Below, piece by piece: positions 26,201 to 36,660 of a stretch of 64,000 nt of DNA. The translations under genes were made by a program, and so were the position numbers. The notes beneath the pieces are model-generated. The model did no database searches, had not been told where the DNA came from, and worked only from the letters and a program-made list of their open reading frames with translations. The stretch covers positions 558,001 to 622,000 of the forward strand of contig CM055615.1 in assembly GCA_029379385.1 (NCBI GenBank), read 5' to 3'. How positions within the stretch are numbered: the first letter of the stretch is position 1; each line of letters starts with the position of its first letter. The DNA is from Quillaja saponaria. Lineage: Eukaryota > Streptophyta > Magnoliopsida > Fabales > Quillajaceae.

Positions 26201-28186
26201 TTGAAATTCTATTGGAGAAGACTTTCTTTCCGTACATATGAAACTGACCCGGGTACAGAGTGTCCAATACTTTCTTTGTGATCTTTCCATAACTTAGCCT
26301 TTGATAACCTGATGTCTACTTACATTTTAGAATACTATCAATAAAATATGAAGTACATTTTGTCCTGGGTTACATATTATTTATCAACTCTTGACAATCT
26401 TTTGCAAGGCATGTATGGCTCTTTCTCTTATTGTTTTGTAGTGGATCAATATTTTATTTCCAACTTAAATATTTGAGTACAGTACAGAGTAGGTTTAGAC
26501 TTATTTTTCCTTTGACATGCTGAAGATATCATGAGAGCTAGAAGCTTCTGTGACCACATTCCGTGTCAACAATTTTTTCAAAAGGCTGGATTTATAATGA
26601 AAAGTGAAAATGAAGAGTGGATGGTTGTTCTGGAAAACTACTTCAGAATGAAGGGGGGAAAAGAAGAGAAAGTTCTTATGTGGCTGTAGAGAGTAGCTGT
26701 TTGGGCTCTGTTTTTCACTCTTCTAGTCTTTCTTTGTTACTGTTCTCAGATCCTCCTGCATCCAGTGCTTCTTCTGATTTCTCAAATGTGGTCCATTTCA
26801 TTGAGTGGATGAATGATTGAATTGTTTTGTAGGAAGCATGGCATCTGGGTGTTTTCTGTTTCTTGTCTCCTGATGTTGATGGAATTAATATTACATGCCT
26901 ACTTGTTTCCAAAAGTGACCGGAGTTTATCTTTGGTGCTTTCAAAGTTATTTGGCTGAAATTTACTTGGTTTTGTCATTGTAATTTTTATTACAGGCTCT
27001 TCTTGCCAGTAATTACTCCCAAGGAAACTATGAACAGACACGCATGGTAATATATAGAATCCTGCAGGTATTATTCTCTTTTTAAACCAATAGAATGAAA
27101 ATTCTTTGCCTCTTTTTGGAGAATGAAACTACATGACCTTGAACTGTCATTTTACTGTTAATGGGATGTCTTGCAGATTGGTCTAGTGACAGGAATGGTC
27201 ATGTCTACTACTTTATTCTTCGGGTTTGCAGCATTTTCTAGGTTATTCAGCACAGATTCAGAAGTTCTGCAAATTGCCCAGTCTGGCATATTGGTAGGTG
27301 ACTGTCAAAGTATGGAAATTAGACAAGATATGAATGTCCTATAATTGACTGTCTTCTTAATATAGGTCTTATTACTGTCAGAACTTGGTCCAACAAAGTA
27401 TGTGAATAGAAGTTTTCTTGAGAAATTGAGGGCTCCCTTTATTTTCCTAAGGTTTGTTGCCCACCTGTGATATCTACCTGAGCTAAGGGAATGATTTTGT
27501 AACATCTCACTGCTGAGCTGAGCTGTACGATCTATTATTTTTTAAGAGATAAAACATAATGCTTGTTATAAATGACTCCATTCAAGTCAAGTGTGTTTAT
27601 TGTTCTTCCTCCTCCTTTTGTAAATCATTCCTTTGTTTGCTGAAATTGACAGGATGAATAGTAACGTGTATTATGTTCTTTCAGTTTACCATTTCCAATG
27701 CATACATGAAATGCTGCTAGAAGAATCTAATAAATTCTCATGTTTGCAGTTTGTTGCTGGATCTCAGCCAGTGAATGCTTTGGCATTTGTTCTGGATGGG
27801 CTCTATTATGGAGTGTCAGACTTCGAATATGCTGCCTACTCTATGGTAAGTTCCTCGTCCTACCACGGGTGATATTGAGTGTTCCACACGTGTTTCTTTA
27901 CCAGCTCCTTTTTGATGTGTCATGGGTAGGTGCTGGTTGGACTGATATCTTCAGTGTTCCTACTGGTGGCTGCTCCAGTACTTGGTCTTCCTGGAATCTG
28001 GACAGGGTTGTTTCTCTTCATGACTTTGCGTGTTCTAGCGGGTGTTTGGAGGTATTGTATCATGTATGTTTTGGATATTTTCTGAATTCTGAAATTCATT
28101 TCGAAAATCTTCTGTAATATAGGTTGACGACCAAAAGTGGACCCTGGAGTAAGGTCTGGTACAAATTAGAGCAGAAAACTGACTGA
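19840..28186 (+). CDS. DTX45: Chloroplast-type MATE efflux transporter, DETOXIFICATION 45-like; carries two indels
   Basis: Thirteen exons: 19840-20102, 20265-20386, 21023-21178, 21316-21458, 22683-22818, 23730-23826, 23947-24046, 25600-25764, 26996-27067, 27177-27293, 27750-27845, 27930-28051, 28123-28186. The N-terminal 80 residues are Ser/Lys/Pro-rich and look like a plastid transit peptide. The MATE core follows: ADPITSLVDTAFVGHLGSAE, NVPLLNITTSFVAEE, GTFRGFMDTKTPLY, NLLNAILDPILIF and AGSQPVNALAFVLDG. MATE proteins are 12-helix cation antiporters; the DTX44/45 branch is plastid-targeted. Two breaks are seen: one base missing in exon 7 at 23996-24004 (LLIPPKFDG splits), and one extra base in exon 8 at 25662-25670 (SLAC then REGPIAMAGHQ, with TAG at 25668). 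They cancel in total length (1653 nt) but not in the stretch between. The last two exons retain the GVW and KSGPWSKVWY tail. Confidence 0.9.
23208..23247. repeat. CT/AT compound microsatellite
   Basis: A run of CT repeats passes into AT repeats inside intron 5 of the MATE gene. Confidence 0.85.
24790..24960. mobile_element. Possible LTR-retrotransposon fragment in MATE intron 7
   Basis: Contains CAATGTGGGACTACACAA and two copies of ACACTCCCCCTCA, phrases common near the ends of plant Copia-type LTRs. No LTR pair, primer-binding site or coding part is visible, so the identity is tentative. Confidence 0.3.
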
Positions 28187-29244
28187 GATGCACGCAAAAT
28201 TATTTTTCCATAAAACCTTGCTTTCTGCATGTGAAGTTGAAAGCCTACAGATTTGTTGGACACGAATCACCGACTCCTTAGTTCTCTGAAATCTGAAGGT
28301 CATGTGGTTTATATTGATAATCCGAGGCCCATCCTTAAAGCAATCTGGTATGAGGAGATTGTATCCAGTCAGATCAAATAACCGGGAATTTTGCTGATAC
28401 ATGTAAGTGAGAGGTAGATATAATTTGATGGCTACACAAAGACATAGAGACAGTTCTAAGGGCAATTTATGAAGTTTTTGGGTTCTGGTGGTTTATATGT
28501 CAGGATTATAGTCTGCTAGCCGTAACTGCACATACAGATAAGTTCTTAGAACCATCTTTCTCACAACGATCCTCTTCCTCCATAGTATGTAATATATTTA
28601 GACTCCTGTAAATTTCACTATAGTTAAATATAAATTGTCATTTATTTTCACTTAACATGTGACTTTAGAAGGAAGAAGATGATGATTCTTAACCAATAAT
28701 TAAAGATTCTGAGTAAACAAGAAAAGGGGGTGTGCCTGCCAAATCACAGCATGCCAATGAGAAGATTTATATCTAGATAATGAAAATTGTGATACCTTTA
28801 TTTATAAATTGGAAGAGCATCACAATTAACAACCTACTAAAAAAAATTCAGAATGGAACTAGCAATATGTCAGGAACAAAACACCAATTCCATCAATTCT
28901 AAGTAAAAACCCGGATACATTTTATGTTTTCATCATTAGCTTGAGCCATCCAAAATGGAGGGTGATGTCAAAACTATCTTCAAGGTTGTCCATACATCTT
29001 TTCGTATTCTACTGGTTTTGCCGTGACCTCTGTATTCTGTAGATCCTGTCTCATAGCAATAATCATGCTTTGTTGATTGTACTTTCAGAGGCTTCCGGGT
29101 GGCCAGAATACAGGAGAGTATTCTATATTGTAGTAGGTTTACTTCTGAGTTCTGAGCATTGTTGTAATACCGACAACCAAAACTAGTGTTCAAATACTTG
29201 AGAAATAGAACAGAAGCTGCTCTATTAACCCTCCAAAATGGAAC
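28187..29244. other. Convergent intergenic region (3' ends of MATE and DREB2)
   Basis: 3' UTRs of both genes meet here; nothing else recognised. Confidence 0.5.
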
Positions 29245-31334
29245 CTACAAGCATTCAGATATCTTTAAAGATTCCTTCCTTGGAAACAACATATCAAGTA
29301 ATCCTTGCTCTTCCAATAAACCAAAATCATAATCAGGCCTTAAGAAACTATAATCGTAACTTGAATCTAATTCTGAGTCCTGCATACAATTTAAGTGCAC
29401 AGGTCGGTCAGAACCTAACATCTGCAACTGGTGAGATGGCCTCCTATCCTGCATTGTAGAAAAATGGAATAAAGAATATCCATTATTTCCGTTTTCTTTG
29501 AATTTAGAGTTTCCAGTAGTACTTGTGCCAAGAGCCTCGATTTCAGACTGTTCTTTCAATCGATCCAATATGCAAATCAGGGGTTCCATTGCTGAAATCA
29601 TTGATGCTGTCATTATGCAAGTCATCACTATTATAATCAGAGCCTGTAGTAACCACGCGATTGCATCATTTCTTCATCCACTTGGCTCTCAACTTTAACA
29701 TCTGTAGAAGGTTTATATTGCTCGGCCTCTAAGTGAACATGGCTATTGTTGGAATACTTGGAGCTACTTAGTTCTAGAATCTCAGAAAATACTTCCTCCA
29801 TCTGTTTCCTTACTAATGGCGTTCTCAGTTTTGACATTGACTAAATACTGATGATCAGGTTTTGAATTGCAATCCAACATTACCTCATTATGCAAGTAAT
29901 TCATACCAAGGTTGAAGCAGTTATAACAGTCACAAGGATTCAATAACTCTGCAGATTCACACTTTTGTTCATCACTCATTATCGGAAACTCATATTCAAG
30001 GATTTCGGAAAACCTACAATCAGTTTTAGAATTCATGTCCATATCCATAGTCTTGTGCGGCAAGTAATCATCATGTTTATTGCCAATGCCAATGTCATCT
30101 GACTTTCTCTCAATTTCAATGTTTACTCCAGAACTTTCAGCTCTAATGTCACTAGAAGGTGCACCTGAGTGATCTTGGACTGTGCCAATTAAAATATCCT
30201 TCAATTCCGGGTCCACCCCAAAACCATAAGGTTCCCTATCTGATACATAGACCACAGGGAACTGAGAACAATGTTGTTTTCCCTTTGGTTCCCCTAATGA
30301 TTTCTCAGTGACAACACCCTCAGGAAAGTCCATTTTTTCCTGTGATTCCTCTGATAAACTGAAAGAACTGGGTTTCACTTCAGGGTACTTACGAAGATTC
30401 ATCCTCAGTTCTTCAGCTTTAGTAACATCACAATTTAATGTGGCGGTAGACTCACTTGGTGAATTTGTAGATGTTCCTGAAGACAATAAACTGGAGCATG
30501 TCAATTCTACACGATACTCGGGGAAATTCAAACTGGCAGAAGAACCATACATAGCCCTTGCAGCTTCATCATAAGCAAGAGCAGCTTGAAGAGCAGAAGA
30601 GAACGTACCTAGCCAAAGTCGATTTACTTTCTTAAGCACATGTTTACCATGAATAGGTTCTCGGATTTCAGCTACCCACTTACCCCAAGTTCTCTGTCTA
30701 ACACCTCTATACTTGCAATTTGAATTTTGAGGTCCACCTTTACCTTGCATACATCCCTTTCTTGAGCCCTTTGCTGGAATTTTCCTAATCACTTTCACCC
30801 CATTTTTGCCCAAATCAAATTTACTGTTATACTTCTTCCACTTTTCAAGAGTATCCACCACAGAATCACATCCATTGCGTCTCTTCCGTGACTTCCTATT
30901 CCTGAAATCAACACCCATGAAGACAAACTCCATTAATTTTTACCAGAGTAAAACCTTAATGCCATGGTATTTTAAGTACAACAAATAATTACATCACAAT
31001 TTAACTCAATTGAGCAGAAGATTAAAGAAAAGCAAACCCACAACCAAATAACACCAAATGAAACGAAAAAGCCAAAACTCACAACTAATTAGAGCAAAAG
31101 ATTAAATAAAAGCAAACCCACAACCAATTAAGACCAAATGAAATGAAAAAGCTAAAACCCACAACTAATTAGAGCAAAAGATGAAAGAAAAGAAAACCCA
31201 CAACCAATTAAAAGACCAAATGAAACGAAAAAACCAAAACCCAAAACCAATTAGACCCAAATGAAAGAATTAGAATGACAGAGACAGTATCCAACTTGGT
31301 AAGAAACTTACCCATTAACAATACCAGCCATCAT
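29245..31334 (-). CDS. DREB2: DREB2-type AP2/ERF transcription factor with a frame-broken C-terminal half
   Basis: Exon 1 is 31334-31312 (MMAGIVNG, standard DREB2 start) with donor GG|GTAAGT. Exon 2 starts at 30901 after TTTCAG. Read straight, it stops at 29782 after 380 residues. Features in order: NLS RKSRKRR (10-16), DREB2 signature [12 protein letters not shown] (57-68), and an AP2 domain from [19 protein letters not shown] (72-) to RLWLGTF and LNFPEY, with the DREB-type Val and Glu in the second strand. Between REP and RLWLGTF there are about 11 residues ([11 protein letters not shown]), against 3-4 in DREB2A. Downstream, conserved-looking acidic sequence continues through three successive +1 shifts: near 29785-29805 (into [13 protein letters not shown]), near 29658-29668 (into [12 protein letters not shown]) and near 29545-29570 (into [11 protein letters not shown]). 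It ends with [15 protein letters not shown] at 29245. DREB2 proteins bind DRE/CRT sites in drought and heat responses. Confidence 0.88.
31021..31260. repeat. Three tandem 80-bp repeats in the DREB2 intron
   Basis: Units 31021-31100, 31101-31180 and 31181-31260 share AAAAGCAAACCCACAACCAA, GACCAAATGAAA and ACAACTAATTAGAGCAAAAG with few differences. The third unit is the most diverged. The array fills more than half of the 410-bp intron. Confidence 0.9.
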
Positions 31335-31635
31335 GTGCTCTTTTGAGGTCTGTTATTCGATATGTACTATAAAGTTTTCTTCTTTCAGGGATTCTCTACA
31401 AGTCACTGTTTTAGGGTTTATGCAGGGTTTTATGTTGAATACCGTGAGTTGCTCTGCTTTCTTCAGCTGTCTTAAGGAAACGTCAACTTTGTCTTTGCAG
31501 CGAAGTAAACTGTTTAGACTTTAGAGAAGGATAGTGATGAGAATATTTTACATTTTAATTAACTGTCAAATATCTGCTGCGCTTACTTACTTTTTAGGTT
31601 TTGCTTTTGAGGATTCCGAAAAGGATATATGTTCT

Positions 31636-31643
31636 GACGTGGC
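31636..31643. promoter_or_regulatory. ABRE-like element upstream of DREB2
   Basis: GACGTGGC, about 300 bp upstream of the DREB2 start codon. ACGTGG cores are bound by ABF/AREB bZIP factors, which are known to regulate DREB2A. Position and core only. Confidence 0.45.
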
Positions 31644-31695
31644 TTGTGTAAGAATGTAACGTCTGAATGTCATATTAAGGATGCTGAGGCATGTA

Positions 31696-31703
31696 CACGT
31701 GGC
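31696..31703. promoter_or_regulatory. Second ABRE/G-box upstream of DREB2
   Basis: CACGTGGC, 60 bp beyond the first element. Paired ABREs are typical of ABA-responsive promoters. The region is also the far end of the divergent promoter shared with the MPC1 remnant. Confidence 0.5.
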
Positions 31704-34468
31704 AGAACCCCATTTCACTCTTCTATGGTGGAACAGAAAGGATTATTGGTTTCTCATGAGTCATGTCCCTTGTTGACATTGGACCATTGCTCCTCATGTC
31801 GACAACATTATAATTTTTATTTATTTATTTAGTTTGTCCGAATAACTTAGACACAAATTTACTAATTATCTCTTCGATTTCATTAAAATTACAAAAAAAT
31901 TGAAAATTTATTTTACAATCTACTCCAAGAAATTTGAGCCTAAAAAGTAAATACATTAATAATAGTAAACATATATATATATATATATATATACATAATT
32001 AATTTTTTTTTAAATTCATTAAAAAAATAAAACCATATATATATATTCCATAAATTATATTTTTTTTCTGCTAAGTATTTAATAAATTATGTTATATTTT
32101 TACTACGTTATCTATTGAGGAATATTTTTATTGTTTTAGTATAATTTTTATAGTATTTAATATCTAAAAATTGTATCAAAATTAGATAAATGAAATGATT
32201 TCTCATTAACGCTACAAAATAATATAATAGAATGATTATTACATTTTTTTACATTCCATTCTCGTTTTGTTTTTCATTTTAGTTTTGCAAAACCTATCTT
32301 TATTTACCAAACTAGTAAGAGTTTATCTAAAACAAGATATTAGAGCTACACCTCATCATGCTTCAAACAATTGAAAGGCCACATATCCACTAACGTGGTA
32401 ACTCCCACATTTGGTAACATCAAGGGATATAACATATATTACCGCAAACGATTCTCTCTAAGCAAACTGAATCCGGTAAGTGATATGGGCTGAGATTCAT
32501 CCAGCCTGGCCCAGATATTATGATCTCATGGTGGTCCATTGCCTTGTAACCCAGCCTCTAAGTCTCAGACAAAGGCCCCCCCTAATTGAAAGGAATTTTC
32601 TTCCTACATTTCCTTCCATTCAAAAGAATTCATTGACGAGTGATCTGCTGCATCCGTCCCTGGTAATTCTCTCTCTCAATCATCTTTTTCCAATTCCCAT
32701 ACAACGTTCTCACACATAAATGTGCTCTTTGCCATAAACATGGTTGGTAGCGAACACTCTGAAATTAGGTATTTTCTTCATCGGCATTTACTTTCAGAGT
32801 TGTCTGCTGATACGAAATTTGTTTTCTTTTTTGGGTTTTTCTAAGGGTACCCTTAGCACTCTCTTGTTAAGTGATCACATTACACCAAGTAGTATGTATG
32901 TGTTCCCTGAAGTGATATAATCTTTGGGATTTCGGGTACCATTTTATATGGGTATTGTGGTTGATCAAGTAAATGGAGCAGCATAAATGTAATTAGCTTG
33001 GGAAAGTGTTGTGAGGGGAAAAATCTTTATGGTTCACCGACTCGTTTCCCTGTCTATAGTTTTTTATGAAGCAAGTACACACTTACCTGAGGGATTGTGC
33101 GTCTCTGTGTCCGGCACAATTGCTGGAACTAACTTGGGTTGACATTCCTTGTAGCCAAGTGGTAACTTTCAGCCCAATGTTGGAGAGGGATTTGTTTTTG
33201 GGGAGGAAGTGGTGAGCTTCCCAATATGTAGAGTACGCTTATGACTGGATTAACAATGCAAAAAATAAAATTGATATTATGATTTTCTCAAATGAAATTT
33301 GTAGATATTCATGTTATTCAATTTTTTTTTTCAGTTTTAGTAATAGATTATGCAGTGGTTGAAGAAAGGTGATGAAATAGTGACTCCAAAGCTTCATGCA
33401 TCCTTGTCATGTTGTTTACTAAACAGTTCAGAGGCTTGTGAACTGTTTTAATTTTTCAAAAAAAAAAAGAAAAAGAAAAAGAAAAGGAATTCTAAGTATA
33501 TTGGAGTTCCCTCTTTACGATCAAACTTTTTGTTCTGTAAATAGTTTTACAGAACACTGTCACATATCTAATACATGCTGCAGTTGTTACTTGCAAAAAG
33601 ATTTCATTGGCACTGTCTGTTTAGCTTTCTAACTTGTGCAGATAGAATTAAATAAATACTTTTATAGCATTTGGCTCCATCAATACTATGCTGTATCTTG
33701 TTTTTAGCAAATAATTGTGGTCACCGCCTCACAACTCACAGGAACAGTTCCTTCTTGTAGACTAGCAAGAAAAAAAGTCACACTCACTTCACATGAATAT
33801 TATGTCTGATCAGCTTGTTATTTTTGTTTTGTGAGAACTTCTGAGTCATTAATAAACTCTCCTAGTGAAGGATCACTAAAATGTTGTTTTTGTATCCCTT
33901 CTCCACTGTCTTCATACTAAAGCATTTTTACCAGAGTTGTTTATAAGGAAAAGATCACCTCCACTTGATTCTAGGTGGACTTCTTTATAAGAAAGGAGAT
34001 AAAACCAGAGTACTATGTCATTTAAACATTCAATAGGGGATTTGTAGGACTTATACAACTTGCTGTAGCATTTGAAGTCTATTGTTGTTGTGATTTTATT
34101 TTTACTGGAGTGTGGGATAGCATTAAGATAGATCAGGATGGTGTTCGTGGTATTTCCTTCTATTGTAATGAAAAAAGAATTTTTCGAAGAAAAAAGGACA
34201 GTGTTTGTGGTGATGTTCTGTTATTTAGGGAGACAAAAAGATATAATCTTTAAGCTATTATCTTATTTTATTAATTGTTATTCTGTAACTGCGCTCTCCA
34301 GTAAAATACATTCTTTGGTTTCCACATCAATGAGTGATGGATTTTCTCATGTGCAATAAGTTCTCTGCATATCTACATGTGGAATTTATTACGTATATCA
34401 TATATGATAAATCTTCCAACTTTTTCCCCAACTTGTGATTACAGAGTTTTCAAAGCAACCAGTCATCA
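31704..34468. other. Divergent promoter region and probable 5' UTR intron of the MPC1 remnant
   Basis: AT-rich with a TA microsatellite (about 31971-31993). A leader exon may lie near 32600-32662 with donor CTG|GTAATT. It would pair with the acceptor ACAG at 34444, just before the MPC1 ATG. No other ORF is recognisable. Confidence 0.4.
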
Positions 34469-35208
34469 ATGGCTTCTTTCCGTGCATTCTTGAATAGTCC
34501 AGTTGGAATATATTACTTATATCTCTATATCTATATATATTATATATAGATATATACACACACATATAATATGTATATGTTTGTTTCTAAATAAGTTTTT
34601 ACAACTGTTACAAAGGGCTTAGATTATAGAATATGATTTATTTGGTCATATCTGTTGGATTAACAGGGGTTGGCAGACATGAATAAACCTCCCGAAATGA
34701 TATCTGGCAACATGACAGCAGGTTGAAAACTTCTATGTTCAAAAGAATATGGAATTTATCTTGAAATTTCTTAGTATATGATGTATAGCTGAACTATGGA
34801 TGGTACAGCCTCGTAACCACCTACTTCTTGCCTGCCATGCCTCGAATGAGACTGTACAGCTTTTCCAACTCTCCCGTTGGGCGAAGGGGCAGGGGTAAGC
34901 AACTGACCGTGAAATTAAAGTTGAACTAATGTGATTATTGTGATGTCACCCAATTTGTGCTTCTTTTATTATGTAATGGTGATGTCAGCATATAATTCTG
35001 CATCTGTGAGCATCTTGCCCTATCAGCTTTAGTAAGATGCTACTGTAGGCTGTAGCAATCAAGATATTACTGATTGTGCTTTGCAATCCCAAATGTTACT
35101 GTCATTCATTTCTTGTCAATACAAAAGTTCATAGTTAATATAGTGTTCATATGTGCTTTAATTGATAGGTATCTCTCAGATAAGAAGGATAAAGATACAT
35201 CTCAGTGA
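34469..35208 (+). pseudogene. MPC1: Mitochondrial pyruvate carrier 1 remnant, missing transmembrane exons
   Basis: Pieces of MPC1, an inner-membrane pyruvate carrier subunit of about 110 residues. They are MASFRAFLNSPVG (34469-34507), GLADMNKPPEMISGNMTA (34667-34721), WMVQPRNHLLLACHASNETV..LSRWAKGQG (about 34789-34894) and YLSDKKDKDTSQ with TGA (35169-35208). The exon expected between the first two pieces (the FWGP-NWG first helix) is absent. No donor follows PVG: instead the sequence runs into a TA-rich microsatellite and a stop. The second helix (around VYS-LFMRFAW) is also absent. A chance acceptor at 34788 would still join the third piece in frame. The C-terminal exons look unmutated, so loss is recent or the assembly collapsed here. 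Confidence 0.85.
34510..34585. repeat. TA-rich microsatellite replacing MPC1 exon sequence
   Basis: ATATCTCTATATCTATATATATTA followed by TATACACACACA-type sequence directly abuts the last coding base of the first MPC1 piece. Confidence 0.8.
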
Positions 35209-35329
35209 TGACTGACGATACTGATTTTTGTGTTTGTGTTGTGCGGCAATCATTACTATACTCTTCTGAGTGAGTCATTTGAGTAATATGAGTGTAATAT
35301 TGCTAGTTAAAAAATTACTGAATATCTAC

Positions 35330-36660
35330 TCAACTAAGTCTTAAAATCCCAAACTAGTTGGGATCGGCTATATGAATCCTTTTCCTCCATTCGCATCGAT
35401 CCAAGACAAGATTTTCATTAATTCCTAGTACAGCCATATCTTTCTCGATGACTGTCCCCCATGTAAGTTTCGGTCTCCCATTTCCCCGTTTAACACCTGG
35501 CACCTGGACCATGTCACCTTGCTTAACTACTGCGTCCATTGGCCGACGTTGGATGTGTCCAAACCAACGTAGACGATTCTCCCTCATTTTCTTCTCAATA
35601 GGTGCTACTTCCACCTTCCTACGAATCTCCTCATTTCTTATTCTATCATTTCTTGTATGTCCTGTCATCCATCTTAACATTCTCATTTCGGCTACTCCCA
35701 TCTTATGCGAATGTTGCTTCTTAACTACCCAACATTCGGTACCATACAACATAGCTGGTCTCACTGCCGACTTATAAAATTTCCCTTTCAATCTATTCGG
35801 GATTTTAGGATCACATAAAACTCCCGAAGCACTCCGCCACTTCACCCACCCTGCCTTAATCCTATGGTTTACATCATGCTCAATTGCACCATCTTTTTGT
35901 ATAAATGACCCTAAATACTTAAACACATCATTGGTAGGGATTGTCTGACCGTCTAAAATTATATCATTCGGGCCTCCTCTAGTTTTACTGAAATTGCACT
36001 CCATATATTCAGTTTTTGTCCGACTCAATCTAAGGCCTTTAGATTCTAACGCGTTCCGCCACATTTCTAGTTTAGAATTTAAACTTTCCCTAGTTTCGTC
36101 TACCAACACAATATCATCGTCAAACAACATGCACCAAGGAGCCCTATCTTGGATATTATAGGTGAGTTCATCCATGACTAACGCAAATAGGTAAGGACTT
36201 AAGGATGAACCTTGGTGAACACCTATCGTGATCGGGAACTCTCCAGTCATACCATCTACAGTCCGCACCCTAGTCAATACTCCTTCATACATATCTTTAA
36301 TAACTTCTACATATTTAGTTGGGACCTTTTTCTTCTCGAGTACCCACCACAAGACTTGTCTTGGCACCTTATCATATGCATTTTTCTAGATCAATAAAGA
36401 CCATGTGAAGATCCTTTTTCTTTTCTCTATATTTCTCCATTAATCTCCTAAGTAGAAAAAAAGCCTCCATTGTAGATCTTCCAGGCATAAAACCAAATTG
36501 ATTCTCAGAAACTACAGTCTCATTCCTAAGCCTACGCTCAATCACTCTCTCCCACAGTTTCATTGTATGGCTAATAAGTTTTATACCTCGATAATTCGAA
36601 CAACTTTGAATATCTCCTTTATTCTTATAAATAGGGATTAATGTACTCTTCCTCCACTAT
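35330..36660 (-). pseudogene. 5'-truncated RTE-clade LINE (reverse transcriptase), copy 2
   Basis: Much better preserved than copy 1. A 337-codon open frame (36367-35354) holds the RT palm: VLWWVLEKKKVPTKYVEVIK, HQGSSLSPYLFALVMDELTY, LFDDDIVLVDE (the usual alanine of the ADD box is aspartate) and the C-terminal WFGHIQRRP. The upstream part in another frame (36563-36372, NQFGFMPGRSTMEA, FIDLEK) joins after one extra base near 36380. Sequence further 5' (about 36658-36564, IPIYKNKGDIQSCSNYRGIKL) is also recognisable, then homology stops, giving 5' truncation. The 3' end on this strand carries the CCCAACTAGTTTGGGATTTTA motif. The endonuclease domain is missing, so it cannot move. It lies about 120 bp behind the MPC1 stop. 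Confidence 0.92.

Noticed and set aside
30785..30933. DREB2 start at an ATG within the intron-side sequence at 30933
   Set aside because: The short exon 31334-31312 (MMAGIVNG) with consensus donor and the acceptor at 30902 match the conserved DREB2 gene structure, so the 30933 ATG is intronic.
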